DNA of 64,000 bases. Origin: Spinacia oleracea. Its lineage: Eukaryota; Streptophyta; Magnoliopsida; Caryophyllales; Amaranthaceae. The DNA lies in NCBI RefSeq assembly GCF_020520425.1, contig NC_079492.1, positions 37,451,542 to 37,515,541 of the forward strand, in the 5' to 3' direction. The position numbers were made by a program, and so were the translations under genes. The notes below the pieces were generated by a model. It ran no database searches, was not told the DNA's origin, and saw only the letters and a list, made by a program, of their open reading frames with translations. Positions 34,903-47,856 of the stretch are shown in pieces (position 1 is the first letter of the stretch; each line of letters opens with the position of its first letter).

Positions 34903-37900
34903 ATGAAACGTGGACGTGTCCATTTGGATGAGCTGAACACCAGCAGCAGTTCTTACAAGGTCAAGGTGAGGGTTGTTGAGAAGGGCCGAGCTAGGCCATC
35001 TCCCACAAAAGGCATTCTGTACCAGCACCTGGTTCTGGAAGATGAAAAGGTATAAGCTAAGTGGTTTAAGCATTCTTTATTAATATCATATGTCACAATC
35101 ACTTATAACATGCTTTTCTACCATGTACAATGCTGGAAAATATACCTGTATGGAAACACAAGGGTTGACCGAACTTGTGAAGTGATAAAATGTACATTTT
35201 TTTGTCGAACGGTAATGTAGAATCTTAATGCTTAGCCAATTGTCGCATTGGTGACACTTAAACTCAAATGTTATGTTTTTTTTGGCTGCTACTCTCCTCA
35301 AAATGGACAATTTTTTTTCCCTTGAATGTTGTACCAATAAGTACAACTGTATGCCTGGTTCATAGTTTGCTTCCCATATTTTAAGCTTGGATGGACCCTT
35401 TAAATTGCACTATCAGTTATAGAGCATGATTTAGTCTTTATGTCTGGACGCTTTACATGTTTGTTCGAGTGATCTAATTTCTTCATGGCACCACTTGGTC
35501 TTCACGTCTTGATGAACTCTTTTTCTTACCGAGCGATACCATCTGTTAATAGATAATTCGATAAGAACTTGAATAAAATGAAACGGTTTTGTCAATAATT
35601 CAAACTCTGCTGTCTAAAGTAACTTCATGTTATACCTATAGTTCTAAGGTGTTTGTCTGCTTCAATTGTAGTTTCTTAACCTGTACACAAACCATGTCTT
35701 CAATTTTTCTGCCATTTTTTCCAGAATAACAGGATGTGTGGTGCACTATTCGGGGATCAAATTGAGGCTTACAAAGACGTCTTTGTGCACAAGGGAGAAT
35801 ACGAAATAGCCGATGCTCATATCAGGCCTGCTGACGAGCAGTGAAAAAAAAATGATGCAGAGCTTGACTTCCAAATGACCTTCGGGAGACAGACAGTGAT
35901 TCAGCGTGTCAACGCAGAATCAGGCCCTGTGCAGGCCGAGTACCTGTGCATTTCTTCTGTCCCACGCGCTGGGGATCCCGATGACAGATATGGTAATTCC
36001 CTCATCTTGTTGTACAATTATATTGACTTGATTATGGACTCGGAAATAAGTATATGCACCTTCCAATCATATACAAGCCCAACTAACACTCCTTTTACCT
36101 GTACTGCCAGATGTCCTTGGCATTGTTCTGTACGTTGAAGAGCATGCACGGGAAATTACAACTGGTCAGGACCGCCAAGCCTTGGTCCGTGAAATTGTCC
36201 TATCTGATCACAGGTAACTCACCCACAAAATAACCCCCCCTTTACACTGCATCATCACTTAACCGGCCTTGAATTAAGCTATTCCCTATTTCTCTTTTCC
36301 AGTTCTGAACAACCACTTATCATTTATGTTTGGAATGATCTCGCTGGGTCTGACTGTGACGCTCTCTCCTCTTGGGCCGAGAAATTTATTGTCGTTGGCT
36401 TCACTTCTCTAAGAGCCACTTCCCACAAAGGTACTTCTTTTTGCATGCGCATTCTTAGTACATGTGCACCGTTCTTTGCATACCCTTGACATCAAACTTC
36501 TGTGGCACAGGTTTCTCGCTCACATCAAGCATGTCTACTATGTTTGTTCATGGTCCTCATGGAGACAGGGCAATCTCTCTTCGAGAGTGGTAATGTATCT
36601 TTTATCTTCTACTATCCTTGATCACCCCTGCATCATACCTCAACTAACTTGTAATACCCCGAATTTTTAAAACTCGATTAATTATTCTTAATTATTTTAT
36701 TTAGCTAAAATCCTTTTAAATACTAATTTCGAACTTTATTTTGATTAACGAAATTTTATTTCACTTAAAATTTTAATATAGATTATACGATTTACCTTTC
36801 ATATTTTAACAATTTAATTTACGAGCTTAAGCTACTCTTTACATCTTAATTATTTCGTAATTTATTTCGGATTTTTAATAATTTCGGAACGTTCTTATTT
36901 TGTTCGAAAACTAAAGTTATTTTTTTTCGTTAACAATATTTTATAAAGAATTATTTCAAAACTTTATTTTAATTAAGCATTTCTATCAATTTCCAAAAAT
37001 AGCAACCAATTTTCTGAAAATTGCCTAACTTTGTTAAATTACTAAAATGCCCTTGAAAGAGAAAAAAAAATTCTATTTCTCTTCTTCATCCCCTCTCCAC
37101 GTATGTTTCCACTCCTTTCCTTGAAATCTGTCTATATTCATGCCTTAGAGACCAAGGACTTTTCCTTCCCATTCACTCTTCTTGACTATACAAATCAGTC
37201 ATAGTACCAATTGGAATTCAACATCAGAAAATCAAAACCAATTTTCAATTCTCATTCTCCTCTCTGTTTCGAACCATCACCACCATCAATAACCACTGCA
37301 ACCACCATCTTCCACCACCACCTACTGCCACCATCATTCCTAGCCACCTGCACCAACTCCAAAACCCATCACCGCCTCCATCTCCTTCCAGAACCGGCCC
37401 GAAAACCCGCCCCTCATACTCCCCCGTTTCCTTTCCTCTGCTCCCGCCTTTCCCCTCCCCTTCGTTAATTCTGCCGCCGTGAATCACCGCCACCGGCGCC
37501 TCTCTCCGGCACGGTTCCGCGCTGCGAAGTGCCGCCCATACCCCGATCACCACCTCCCCTCCTTTCCTGCTCGCAACTCCCCTGCCCTCCTTTGCTTTCC
37601 ATTCTCTTTTTCCCCTCGCTGCGCCACCACACCACCACCACCTTATCACCCCTCAAATCCATCTCCGCCCACACTCCCCGGCGAGCCGCCGCTTCCACCG
37701 CCCAAAAACACCCACAAACTCCCCCGTTATTCTCCCTGAGTCGTGCCATTTCTCCCCCTCTCTCGACGTTTTTCCGCCGCCGCAAAGCCAACCACCATCA
37801 CCAGCACATCTTCGCGCCGCCGTGACGCCCAGCCCCGATCACCGCCTCCCATCTCTCTTCCCTCCCCTTCGTGCTTCCGCCTCCCCTGTTCCTCTGCTTT

Positions 37901-38739
37901 CCTGTTCTTCGTGCCCAACTTAAAAAAAAAGGGGGAGAGACAAGTTCCAGTAATTGGAACTTGTTACTGGAACTTTGGTATTTTATTTCCCCAAATTAAG
38001 CCCAATTCTTGTTTTGGCCCAATACCCCAAAGTAAGCTTCATTCTTTCTAAGCACTCATGTTAATCAATTGTTATTTGTTTTAATAGAAATTTAAATGAT
38101 AATTTCAGATTTATATTTTTCACTAAAACTTTGATGTAAATAATATTTTCGTTAAATTATGAAATTTAAATAATGTAAATCGATTTATGAAATATATATA
38201 CTTTGATCAAAATGATGTTTAATAATATTTTCAAAGATTGTATTTTTATTAAATTAGTTATTTCAAACTTCACTATCTATAAATTTATTATTTAGAAAAT
38301 ATTGGTTATTAAGTATTTATCAATTTATTTACTAATTCAATAATTCGATATTTTGAAAGAAATTGGACTCGGGACTCAGGAAGGACGATCCATTAGACAG
38401 GAAGTAATAAAAAAACTACGGTTGAGGTAACGGCTATTGCTAGTACTCGCAATCCCTTCGAAATGTATTTATGAATGATGTTATGAATGATTGATGTTTT
38501 ACAATGATGTTTTATGATTTGCGGGATTACAAGTATGATTTGATTGAATTGTTTTACGATAATGCAGCTTTATGCAAAGTACTGATTCAATGAATTATTA
38601 TTCCTGAAAGAAATGATTTTATGAAATAAACGAGATTTAATGGTTTTATTGAACCACCCTGAATAAATGAGATTTTCCTGATTAATGTTCTATTAAAAGA
38701 AATATAAACATGATAAATGAAAGTGTAAGAACTGGTCAA

Positions 38740-38985
38740 GTTCCCCTGTTATGGAGCCCAGGCTCCCCCTGATAAGAAGCACTGGCTTCCCCTGATATGG
38801 AACCAAGGTTCCCCTTGATAAGAAGCACTGGCTTCCCCTGATATGGAACCAAGGTTCCCCCTGATAAGAAGCACTGGCTTCCCCTGATATGGAACTAAGG
38901 TTCCCCCTGATAAGAAGCACTAGCTTCCCCTGTTATGGAGCACTGACTCCCCCCTGTTATGAAGCACTGGCTTCCCCTGTTCGTA
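38740..38985 (+). repeat. 46-bp tandem repeat inside the chromovirus LTR
   Basis: Copies beginning GATAAGAAGCACTGGC start at 38771, 38817, 38863 and 38909, with a degenerate fifth near 38955. Copies differ at a few sites. Variation in copy number would change LTR length between family members. Confidence 0.9.
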
Positions 38986-39056
38986 GGAGACGTCCTACCA
39001 TGTTTTCCTGTAAAATCCTGACGACCAGAATAATACTGTTAAAAGGAAAAAGGTTA

Positions 39057-39200
39057 AAGAAATGATATTCTTGAAATGATGTTCCTGAAATGATATTCTC
39101 GCAATGATGTTCCTGAAATGATATTCTTGGAATTAATGTTCCTGAAATGATATTTCTGAAATGATGTTTTCGAAATGATGCTTCTGAAATGATGATTTAT
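39057..39200 (+). repeat. Short-period tandem repeat (GAAATGATRTTCYT)
   Basis: About nine imperfect copies of a 14-16-bp unit GAAATGATGTTCCT or GAAATGATATTCTT run in the same direction near the 3' part of the LTR. Confidence 0.8.
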
Positions 39201-39616
39201 TAAATGTTTTACTATATTCTATTCTCCCTGTTTATTAAATAAAATGAATTGAAATGATGTTACGATGCTAGGGTAACTCGTTACTGAGTCTTCGGCTCAC
39301 CGTTTTGTTTTCCGTTTTAGGTACTGCTGGGGACCACGGAAACGAGTAGTGGCGAGGATTTCACTATTACAATGTTCACCTAAGTTAATGTTAAGTTGTA
39401 ACAAGTTTAAGTAAAGATTCTTGGTTAAGTTACGTACTTTTATTAAGGAATTAAAAACGATTATTATGTTAATTTTGGAGTTAAATAGCTTATGATTGAT
39501 GATTGCCTTGTAATTCCCAAGAGGGAGTTACGACAGGTAACGTCCCGATCGAATTAGGTTAATTCCGCTGCTAATTATGCTTTAATAAGTGATTTATAGG
39601 TCGTGGTGTTACAGTT

Positions 39617-39628
39617 TGGTATCAGAGC
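39617..39628 (+). other. Primer-binding site (tRNA-Met) of the chromovirus-type element
   Basis: TGGTATCAGAGC, the standard plant initiator tRNA-Met complement, lies 3 bases after the LTR end ACA at 39613. It fixes the element on the plus strand with the LTR as its 5' LTR. Confidence 0.9.
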
Positions 39629-42600
39629 AAAGGTTCCGGGCCATAAGTGCTAAACCTTACGGGTTTTGCACGTAATAGAATTCAATAGGCTTTAAGCAAA
39701 GAATTTTGAAGGAATGAGTTAAAAAGAATATGATAAAATCATGTCAAGTTAAAATAAAATGAGTGAGAGCGTAGGAACGCACGGGATGAAAGGGATTTAA
39801 TCCTTATGTTAATTATGTTTTCTTGATTGAATATGTTACGCGAAATATCGACTATCGAGGTTACTAACGATGCCACGAACGAAGCTCACAAGCGCAACAT
39901 TCACGATGGCGCCAACGCTAATATTGTTTTAACTTTGCTCTCTCTCGCGTTGGATCCGAACTTCCCTTGTTTTCATGTCATGTTATGAGTTTCCTACCCT
40001 AGACAGTCTAGGAAAAGTTTAAGCATTACTGATTTCTTGGAAGAAGTTAAGGTAAGCAAACTCAAAGATTTTGCTAATGAATTGTTTTGAGGAATTTTTA
40101 TGGTTATGAAATCTTTAAGGATAGTATAAATGTTAAGAGTACCAAACGAGCATAAGGTGGTATTTCATGAATGGTTCATCACTAATTAAGTTGAGATTAT
40201 TCGAAATTTAAGTGTGCAAATTGTGAATGAAATTGATTCCAGGGTTACCTTCCCGTGTTATCTATGAAGAATATTTTGGGTGTTTATAAGTAAAAAAGTC
40301 TAGTATCTGAGAGATGATTGATATTTCTCTATATAGGAAGATAATAAGTTACACATGAATGTTATGAACCACATGAGTTATGGTAAAGACCCGTTTGAGT
40401 TGAAACATGAATAAGATCTTGAGGATTTTATCAAAAGGAGTTATCAAGAATTAGTTGTCAATAAGGTTGAATGACAGAGTGCCGAAATAGCATGAGTTTG
40501 TATTTCATAAGCGGCAAATCAACAAGTAGATCGAGGTTTAAAGCATTGAAGTTATGATTGAAATCGATTCTTAGTTTACTTTTCTGCATCATTTGTAAGG
40601 TTTATTTTTATGTATTTATTTGAAAGGATGCTTGATTATCTCCATAAAGAAAGCTAAGCGAAAGAATTTAAGGTTTTGCAAAATGTTATTTATGGTGAAA
40701 ATATGGAATTGATAAAGTTTTGAGGAACATACCAAAATAAGTTATCGAGAATTAGTCTGTCTATGAGGTTGATGATATCAATAAATGTTATGAAGTTCAA
40801 AAAGTATTATGAATGATTGAGGAATGCAATGGAGTTAAGAAAAGAAATCGACGAAATGACGTGTCTGTAAAACCAGGTAGTCCGAACTAAGTTTCTGGAA
40901 CCTAGATTGTTTCTGATAAAGGCACATGTGATGGCTTAGAATTATCCGCCAAAACCCAAGGTTTGTCGACTTAAAATACTAAGGATAAGTAACGAAGTCG
41001 TACGTCTAATGATGTAGTTCCTGTAACGTGATTGGACTCAAACCCCCGCAACGAAGGTAGTCAACGAAGTTGTGTGACACAGAAGAAAAGATCGAAGATC
41101 GAAATCGAAACGAATCGAATAACGAAAGTCAACGACAAGATTCCTGCAACAAAGAAGCCAATAGAAAATGAAAGTGAAACGTCTCCAATTGTTCGCTCAT
41201 GAACGATATGATGTATGAATGACTATGTTTTCTATGAATGATTATGTTTTGATCAACCATGCTTGTGTGTTAGATCAAATTATTATGAATGTTATGCTTA
41301 TGTTGAACATGAAAATTTTCAATTTATGAATTATGTCTTTATGATATGATTATGTTTATGCTGACATGATTGTACTGGTAATCTAATTGTTATTCATGGA
41401 TGCCGTCTCCGATGGAAGTTCTCCTGAGCTCAGAGTACGAGATTGATATAATAAATGACTTTTACAAATTATTTGAGTATTGCAATTGGTAGATAAATAT
41501 TTATTTTCATTACATATATATACATATATTTACAGAGTCATAATTTTGCATTGAAAGTTACTATTTTTGGTAGAAAATATTTTCAAACAAGATGTCACAA
41601 AGTAAAATGGGAGCCTAGTCTAAGCTAACAATTTGCCCCTTTTATGTTCTTTGCTTACCTAGGCTGCCCTAACTGTGGGAGGACCACATACACTCCAGTG
41701 GGAAAGGCCTACACGTGTCTCACCTGTAAGAAGCAGGGTGTTATCTCCTCTCCTAGGTTTATCAACTACCCAACACATCAATTCAATCCCCCTACCCCAT
41801 CCAATCCCGCCCTTTCTCTCTACTATACTTACTTTTGCTTACTTTATTATTGGCATAGGATCACTTTCAACTGTGAAGTTTCCGATGGCACAGACAAATA
41901 TGCATTAACTTCATTCACTGAGGATTCTGAAAAGCTTTTCGGAATGACTGCTGCAGATCTCTTCAGGATGAAGCACACTGTGAGTTCTTTAATGCAATCC
42001 CTTTTGCTGATTCCTAATATTTAGTTGTTCCAGCTGACATAAGTGCACCAATATTTGGAATCATTAAAATCAAACCACCAGAAAAACAAAGGGATAATCC
42101 AAATATTATTTCCCCGATTTCTCCTTGTTATTATTGTTTTTGCATATGGTTTTCCTTCTTTACTTCCTTCTTCATTGAGTATGAGGGAAACCATAAGAGA
42201 CATAGACCTTTAGTGAGTGAGAGATAGGATTGGCATCGAGTTCAAAGTGGAAACTTTGTTCTGTTGATTAATGAAGCAAAATCAAGTCAGCCTAGAATCT
42301 TGCTTTCCCTTTAAGCATAATTTATTCCAATCAAAATATTTTGACATATTAAACAGACCCCAAATACTTTGCTACATTTTGTTTCTTGCATTATGCCCAG
42401 ATGAAACCTAATTCTTAAAATTTTGCCAATATTGTGATTTGCCTTGAACTTTAGGTTTGTGGATGATTTGTACTTCAAGTCTCTCAACCTTCTCGTTCCA
42501 ATATCCCAAGCATCTACCTAAATTAATCTCAACCTTCTCTTCACATCTCAATTCTTGCTATGCTCTTATGCACACACCCCTAAATTACATAAAGACTCAT

Positions 42601-43293
42601 AGCTTCCCCTAATGGAATGCCCGACAAACACACAGATTTTGACATATGTCTAACTGATCCCTGGTTATAGTGTTTATGATTGATATCAATTACAACTTCG
42701 AAAGTCCCGTTGCTATTGGTTATTTCTGACTGGTAAGATCATAAACTTTGTTTTGAATGGCAACGATGGAATTCCAAATGTTGATCTTCCTACTGTTTCG
42801 TGAGTATTCTTATAATTATCCATAATGTTTGACCATCCTTGTACTATAACACTTTCACAATCTATTTAGAAACCTGGGAAACCATACATGTTAGGGCAAC
42901 AATAAAACTCACTATAAACGACTTATACATGCCTTACGTATTACTCCCAATATGCAATAGAATGTGCCATGATACATTGTTTAAACGTAACTGATATATG
43001 CCTAATATCACCCTTCATTGCAGGCTGATGCTAGGACCTTCGCGTCAGCACACGAACTTCTCAACACCAGGCATGTTCTGATGGAAGTTGGGCCAACTAT
43101 GTCCTTTGGTAAAAGCAATTCCCTTCAATGGTGCTTGAAGCAGGTGGTCATCGAGGATGCCCCTCATGAGGAGGCTGTTAATCAAGATGTTGCTGCAGAG
43201 GATGTCGCTCAAGGTGCTGCTGCTCAGGAGGATGGTGATCACGCTGTTGCAGAGGACGTCGACCACGCCCACACTGCCCCTGTTAAGAACTAA

Positions 43294-43735
43294 GTGCTGC
43301 ACTTCATCATTTTGTCTAGCATGCTCATGGCCAACCTGCATTGCCTGCATTGCAGTAACAATCAGTTCCACCCCTCTCTTTAATGGCTATGTGTGTGTCT
43401 TTTGCTAGCGGCCTTTCCAAAGGCTTGGTATTGTAATATATGAACTCTAGCTTTTATGATTATGGTTTTTCTTGAGGAACATGGCTGATTAGCAACTCAT
43501 GTTCCTAGGAAATATCTAAGTATCTTTTGCCTTTGTGGCTCCAAACTAATGGTTGCACCCTTGTAATATATGGGTATTTCATGTAGTGTATTATCACTTA
43601 TGGCTTCTAAGTCACAACCTTTATCCATTGTATTAGAAGTGCGAACTGACCAACAGTACAAAAACTATTGTATGGAGATCAGTACACAACATTTGGTGAT
43701 TTATGTATTTTTCTTCATATTTGTCATAATATCAG
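43294..43735. other. 3' flank of the RPA-like gene
   Basis: AT-rich, no further exons. This is a candidate place for the Helitron 3' end, but I could not identify a convincing hairpin plus CTRR terminus followed by T, so none is called. Confidence 0.4.
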
Positions 43736-44176
43736 GTGAAGCAAAGAAGTGCAGAATGAAGCACCTGTTCTGGTTTGTGCAGAATGAACTTATGGTTCTA
43801 ATATGGACAGCTACTTCTTACATTCCATCCAAAAATGTTCCACATGGGATACCAAGATGCCTCTTCAGCCCTAACCCTTGGTCCCCTGGCGTGTATGATA
43901 ATTGGACTGTTGTTAAGGCAAGAATATATTTGAACTTGCATCATTAGACTTCCCATACTTTTAGTTAGTTCCTAATTAAATTATTAGTGGTTTGTGTAAC
44001 AGAATATGCTCAATGTTCCTATCTTATATATATTTGGAGCTTTTGTACCAGCAACTATGATTGCGGTGCTCTACTATTTTGATCACAGTGTAGCATCTCA
44101 ACTTGCTCAGCAGAAAGAATTTAATTTGAGGAGAACTCCTTCATTCCACTATGATTTGCTTCTTTTGGGGTTCATG
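43736..44176 (+). pseudogene. Two exons of a BOR-type boron transporter gene
   Basis: BOR proteins are plasma-membrane borate exporters of the anion-exchanger family. Exon 1 (43736-43917) reads LMVLIWTATSYIPSKNVP, GIPRCLFSPNPWSPG and NWTVVK, then a GC-type donor AAG|GCAAGA. Exon 2 (44003-44176, acceptor AACAG) reads [35 protein letters not shown] and [10 protein letters not shown] before GTATTC. They match consecutive exons of the C-terminal membrane domain. The start of exon 1 is diverged and the remaining exons are not recognisable here. It may be another captured fragment, or a pseudogene just outside the Helitron. Same strand as RepHel. Confidence 0.87.
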
Positions 44177-45240
44177 GTATTCACTTATAAAATCACAAGT
44201 TTAGCATAACTTAATTCTAGTTCTCTAATGTAGAGTATTTGAACAGGTTCATCTCCTTTTCCTTCTTTCGTTTTGCAGGTTCATGTTGGCTTTTATATTT
44301 TGCTATCGTCTTCAAAGGTAAATCTCGCATTGGTGTGGTTTTTGGATTTTAATAGATTGGTTGTTGTGTTTGGTGAGTTATTTTAATTGGGTTACATTTA
44401 ATTTGTTTGTTATTGAAGATAGTATTAAGTGATATTAGATGCTTAATTCAGGGTGTTGAATTATGATTTACTTTCTTATCTTGCATGATTCTGCTGGAAC
44501 TTTGATTTACGAATTATAATTCAATTTGGCTTTGGTGTTTAAGAGAAGATGAAAGGGTAATGGTGTTGGGGCTTCATGATTTTGTTTGGAGTCCATGGCT
44601 GAAGAAGTTCTCGCTAATTTGCAGAGATATTTAGAATTTCAACATCCTGCTTATGTGATAATGTTTTTCTGGTGTAATTGGTGTGACTGTGTATGCTGTG
44701 TGATGTATAGGGTTGAGAATCTTGAGATAAGTTTTCCTAAAATCAGTTAAAATAGGGTATCATTGGTTTTTGGCGATCGAGATCTCACCCTATTTCTGGT
44801 AGATTAGACAAACGGGATTGAGTGGAAGAACTGACTATTCTGCCGATCAACAACAGGTGCTTCTACTGATGTAGGTCCAGAGTAAGGGGCTTCACCAGAG
44901 AGTGATGCTTCTGTCATTCTTGATATGAGAATCTATTTTTCCATTTTCAAGGCATGTGTACAGCCAGACTTTCATATAGTGTTCATTCACCCCCCCTCCC
45001 CTTGCAATCGAATCTTTTCACGAGTTCCATCTTCCCTTTTCTTCGGGAAATAATTGTTATCAGAAAATAAAAATATCACGGACTAATCACAATTTTAAAG
45101 ATCAAAATGTGTTCAATCAAGTATAGCCTTATGTGCATCAGTTTTTTGTTTAAATACCTGCTTTGTATTTGATTGATTATCATGAATGATTAACTTGCTG
45201 TCTGTACATGTGATGGCTTTGTACTTGCTACTTTTGATAG
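44177..45240. other. Non-coding stretch between BOR and BSK fragments
   Basis: A possible next BOR exon (44280-44321, after TTTTGCAG, before GTAAAT) is too diverged to accept. The rest is intron-like AT-rich DNA with no recognised feature. Confidence 0.45.
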
Positions 45241-45308
45241 GTAGGGTGAACCCAAAGAGCTTGATACATAGTTTTGGAACCTTTTTGCTTGATCTGTTAA
45301 GCGGAAAG

Positions 45309-46690
45309 TGTTAGGTTATGATACATATGACAATTCATAAATCATGCGGAAAAACCATTTAGCCAGGAATACATATTATTTACACATAATCATATAGCAT
45401 AGTTTAGATGCATACTCTTTGTTGCGTGCCTTCCCTAGCTGCGCCCGAACCGAACAAGAACAAGTCTTTAGGACTCCAAGTGTCGTCCCTCCGTAGATAG
45501 TCCACAGCACGTCCGGATCCGCCTTAAGATTGACCAACTAGAATCGCCCTTAAGGTACTAAAGATTTTCGGCACTTTTAGTCAAGGAATGTGTCTGAATT
45601 TTCTCTCAAAAACTCACTTTGAATACTTGAGTAATCTCTGAAAATATGTGACCCTAGGCACGTATTTATAGAGTTATGGAAAGGGTTTTGGAATCCTATT
45701 AGGATACTAATTTATTTAATTATAACCCTACTAGGACTCTAATTAAATAATCATTATCTAATAGTTTTAGGATTTAATCACACTTTGAATTCTGATTGCT
45801 TCAGGATTCCCGCACATGCAATGCACGAGCACCGTACACCCGCGCAAGCCTTGCGGCCCACGCTAGGCGCACAGCGCTCGGCCCGTTGCTGCGCTCCGCG
45901 CGCGCGCGCCCAAGGCCTTGGCTGGGCCTGGCCTTGCGCTGGGCCTGGTCGAGGCTTGGCGTGCGCTGGTGTGCGTTGGCTCGCTGGGCGACGGCCTGGC
46001 TTCGTGCTGGGCCTTCGTCTAGCGGGCCTTGTCCGATGCTAATTCGTACGATACGCTTCCGATTAAATTCCCGATTCCGGAATTCATTTCCGATACGAAT
46101 AATATTTAATATTTCCGATTCCGGAATAAATTTCCGTCTCGAACAAATATTTAATATTTCCATTTCCGGAATTATTTTCCGATTCCGATAATATTTCCGA
46201 TTCTGACAATATTTCCGTTTCCGGCAATATTTCCGATTCTGGCAATATTTCCATTTCCGATAATATTTTCCGATACGTACCATGTTTCCGTTTCCGGCAA
46301 CATCTACGACTTGGATAATATTTATATTTCCGATACGATCCATATTTCCGTTTCTGGCAATATCATCGTTTCCGGAGTATTCATTTCTTGCTTGTGACGA
46401 TCTCAGCTCCCACTGAAACCAAGATCCGTCGATTCCGAATATCCATAGATGGAGTATTTAATGCCATTAAATACTTGATCCGTTTACGTACTATTTGTGT
46501 GACCTTACGGGTTCAGTCAAGAGTAAGCTGTGGATTAATATCATTAATTCCACTTGAACTGAAGCGGCCTCTAGCTAGGCATTCAGCTCACTTGATCTCA
46601 CTGAATTATTAACTTGTTAATTAATACTGAACCGCATTTATTAGACTTAACATTGAATGCATACTTGGACCAAGGGCATTATTTCCTTCA
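45309..46690 (-). repeat. 3' LTR of the minus-strand copia-type element
   Basis: TGTTAGGTTATG..TATTTCCTTCA on the plus strand. A minus-strand TATA box (CTATAAATA, about 45663-45671) lies downstream, in transcription order, of a GC-rich block (45805-46030). The stretch 46070-46380 is built of short repeats such as CGATTCCG..AATATTTCCG. Confidence 0.93.
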
Positions 46691-46703
46691 GTCTCCCACT
46701 TGT
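46691..46703 (-). other. Polypurine tract of the minus-strand copia-type element
   Basis: On the minus strand the sequence reads ACAAGTGGGAGAC directly before the LTR tip TGAAGG. It is almost the same as the tract of the element at 10351. Confidence 0.8.
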
Positions 46704-47856
46704 CCTTAGGGACAAGTGTGCATTTCCTAATTCCTTTGTCGCTCGATGCTTGCTCTTGAACATAAGGTAAGAGTTGTCATCCTTATTATGTCCAGAGGTG
46801 TTCCTCGGTTTCAGAGTTCAACTGATCAAATAAACAGATAATCATAGCCTATGATTCATCCGAGCACGGCCATGCATTTCACAGTTTCTAGCTCTCCGAG
46901 TGGCCTTGTACAACTTTTAAGCATCTCATCCCGATTTATGGGAGGACAATCCGAATCTTGTGATCTTGAGATTAGACTTCGTTTGATAGGTGATTACCTG
47001 AGCGTTGCCTTTATAGCCTCCTTTTACGGTGCGACGGTTGGTCAACGTCAAAGCAACCAGTTCTCAAACAAGTAATCTCAAATCACTCAGGTATTGAGGA
47101 TTTAGTGTCTAATAATTTTAATGAAATTTACTTATGACAGATTTTCATCTCTTACAGTAAAGTTTCATAGGTCTTGTCCGATACTAGTCTTCCCAAAGTA
47201 AGTATCTATGCAAATGATTATGACATTGCCATGTCCACATAGTTCAAGAAACAGAACTACTAGTCATCTTGCATTCTAATCGTCTAACGTTTTCTATGCG
47301 TCCAATTTTATAGAAAACTCCGACTAGGGAACATTTTCAACCTTTGACATTCAAGTTCACTTGATTGACATTTCTTAGTCACAGGACTGGTCCTGACAGT
47401 CTATCTTGAATATATCGTCAAATTTGAAGGGACTCATCATTTAATACTAAACCAAGATTAAATGGAATATGAAAATACATTTCATATATGATAAATGTTC
47501 AACCCCAATGTTTTATAACCATGGGCCTCAAACCCATCTTCTAAAAAAATTCATGGAATTCAAAGCTATGCTTGATTTCCAGTGCTACAACGTGAGTGTT
47601 GCTTCTCACTTGTTGCATAGGTTTAGTTATCATGCTTTGCCAATATTAATATCCTTTTCATCGAATGTTCTTCGAGATATGATGATAAGATCTTTTCGAG
47701 TTTGTTTATTATGTGATCTACTCTTTCTTACTTCGATGGTGGTTTTACTCATTTTGCAATGAAGAACCATCAAGTTAGCAGACGTTTTTCTTGCTTCAAG
47801 AGTGGTTCTACGCATTTTTCAATGAAGAACCATAAAGCCAGCAGATAGGTGATCTA

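Larger units (their letters stand above)
36650..39613 (+). repeat. Long LTR (about 2.96 kb) of the chromovirus-type element
   Basis: TG..CA ends. It includes a C-rich block at 37240-37920 (open in several frames, giving chance Pro- or Gly-rich ORFs), a 46-bp tandem array and a short-period array near 39060-39200. It is followed by the primer-binding site at 39617. Confidence 0.85.
36650..41460 (+). mobile_element. Chromovirus-type Ty3/gypsy element: 5' LTR plus truncated internal region
   Basis: The LTR begins TGTAATACCCCGAA and ends GGTGTTACA, directly followed by a tRNA-Met primer-binding site, all typical of the Tekay/Del group. The internal part to about 41.4 kb is AT-rich with only traces of coding sequence (an ATGCCACGAACGAAGC start near 39870). 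No 3' LTR is present before RPA-like exons resume at 41663. The right boundary is uncertain (41.4-41.64 kb) and no target duplication was found. It sits in an RPA-gene intron and may have replaced one exon. Confidence 0.8.
34903..43293 (+). pseudogene. Helitron-type replication protein A (RPA70-like) gene, disrupted
   Basis: RPA-like proteins carried by plant Helitrons are thought to bind ssDNA during transposition. Exons by splice signals and frame: 34903-35049, 35725-35992, 36111-36213, 36303-36430, 36511-36589, 41663-41756, 41869-41979 and 43024-43293. The first OB fold starts MKRGRVHLDEL and has MCGALFGDQIEAY; a second spans DVLGIVLYV to VVGFTSLRATS. A zinc-ribbon exon has CPNC..CLTCKK, followed by the C-terminal OB fold (ITFNCEVSDGT, EKLFGMTAADLF) and an acidic Ala-rich tail to TAA 43293. 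TGA at 35842-35844 breaks exon 2. Exon 5 ends in phase 2 but the zinc-ribbon exon needs phase 1, so a linker exon is missing where the chromovirus inserted. It lies downstream of RepHel on the same strand. Confidence 0.85.

Noticed and set aside
37211..37918. Pro/His-rich plus-strand and Gly/Arg-rich minus-strand ORFs
   Set aside because: Chance frames in the C-rich block of a chromovirus LTR.
43294..44300. Helitron 3' terminus (hairpin plus CTRR)
   Set aside because: Several CTAG and CTAA strings occur but none has a convincing GC hairpin just upstream followed by T; ends left uncalled.
45785..46343. ORFs of 85-180 codons on both strands, repeated at 54733-55280
   Set aside because: LTR sequence of the minus-strand copia-type element; the Ile/Asn/Arg-rich part is a translation of short CCGATTCCG..AATATT repeats.
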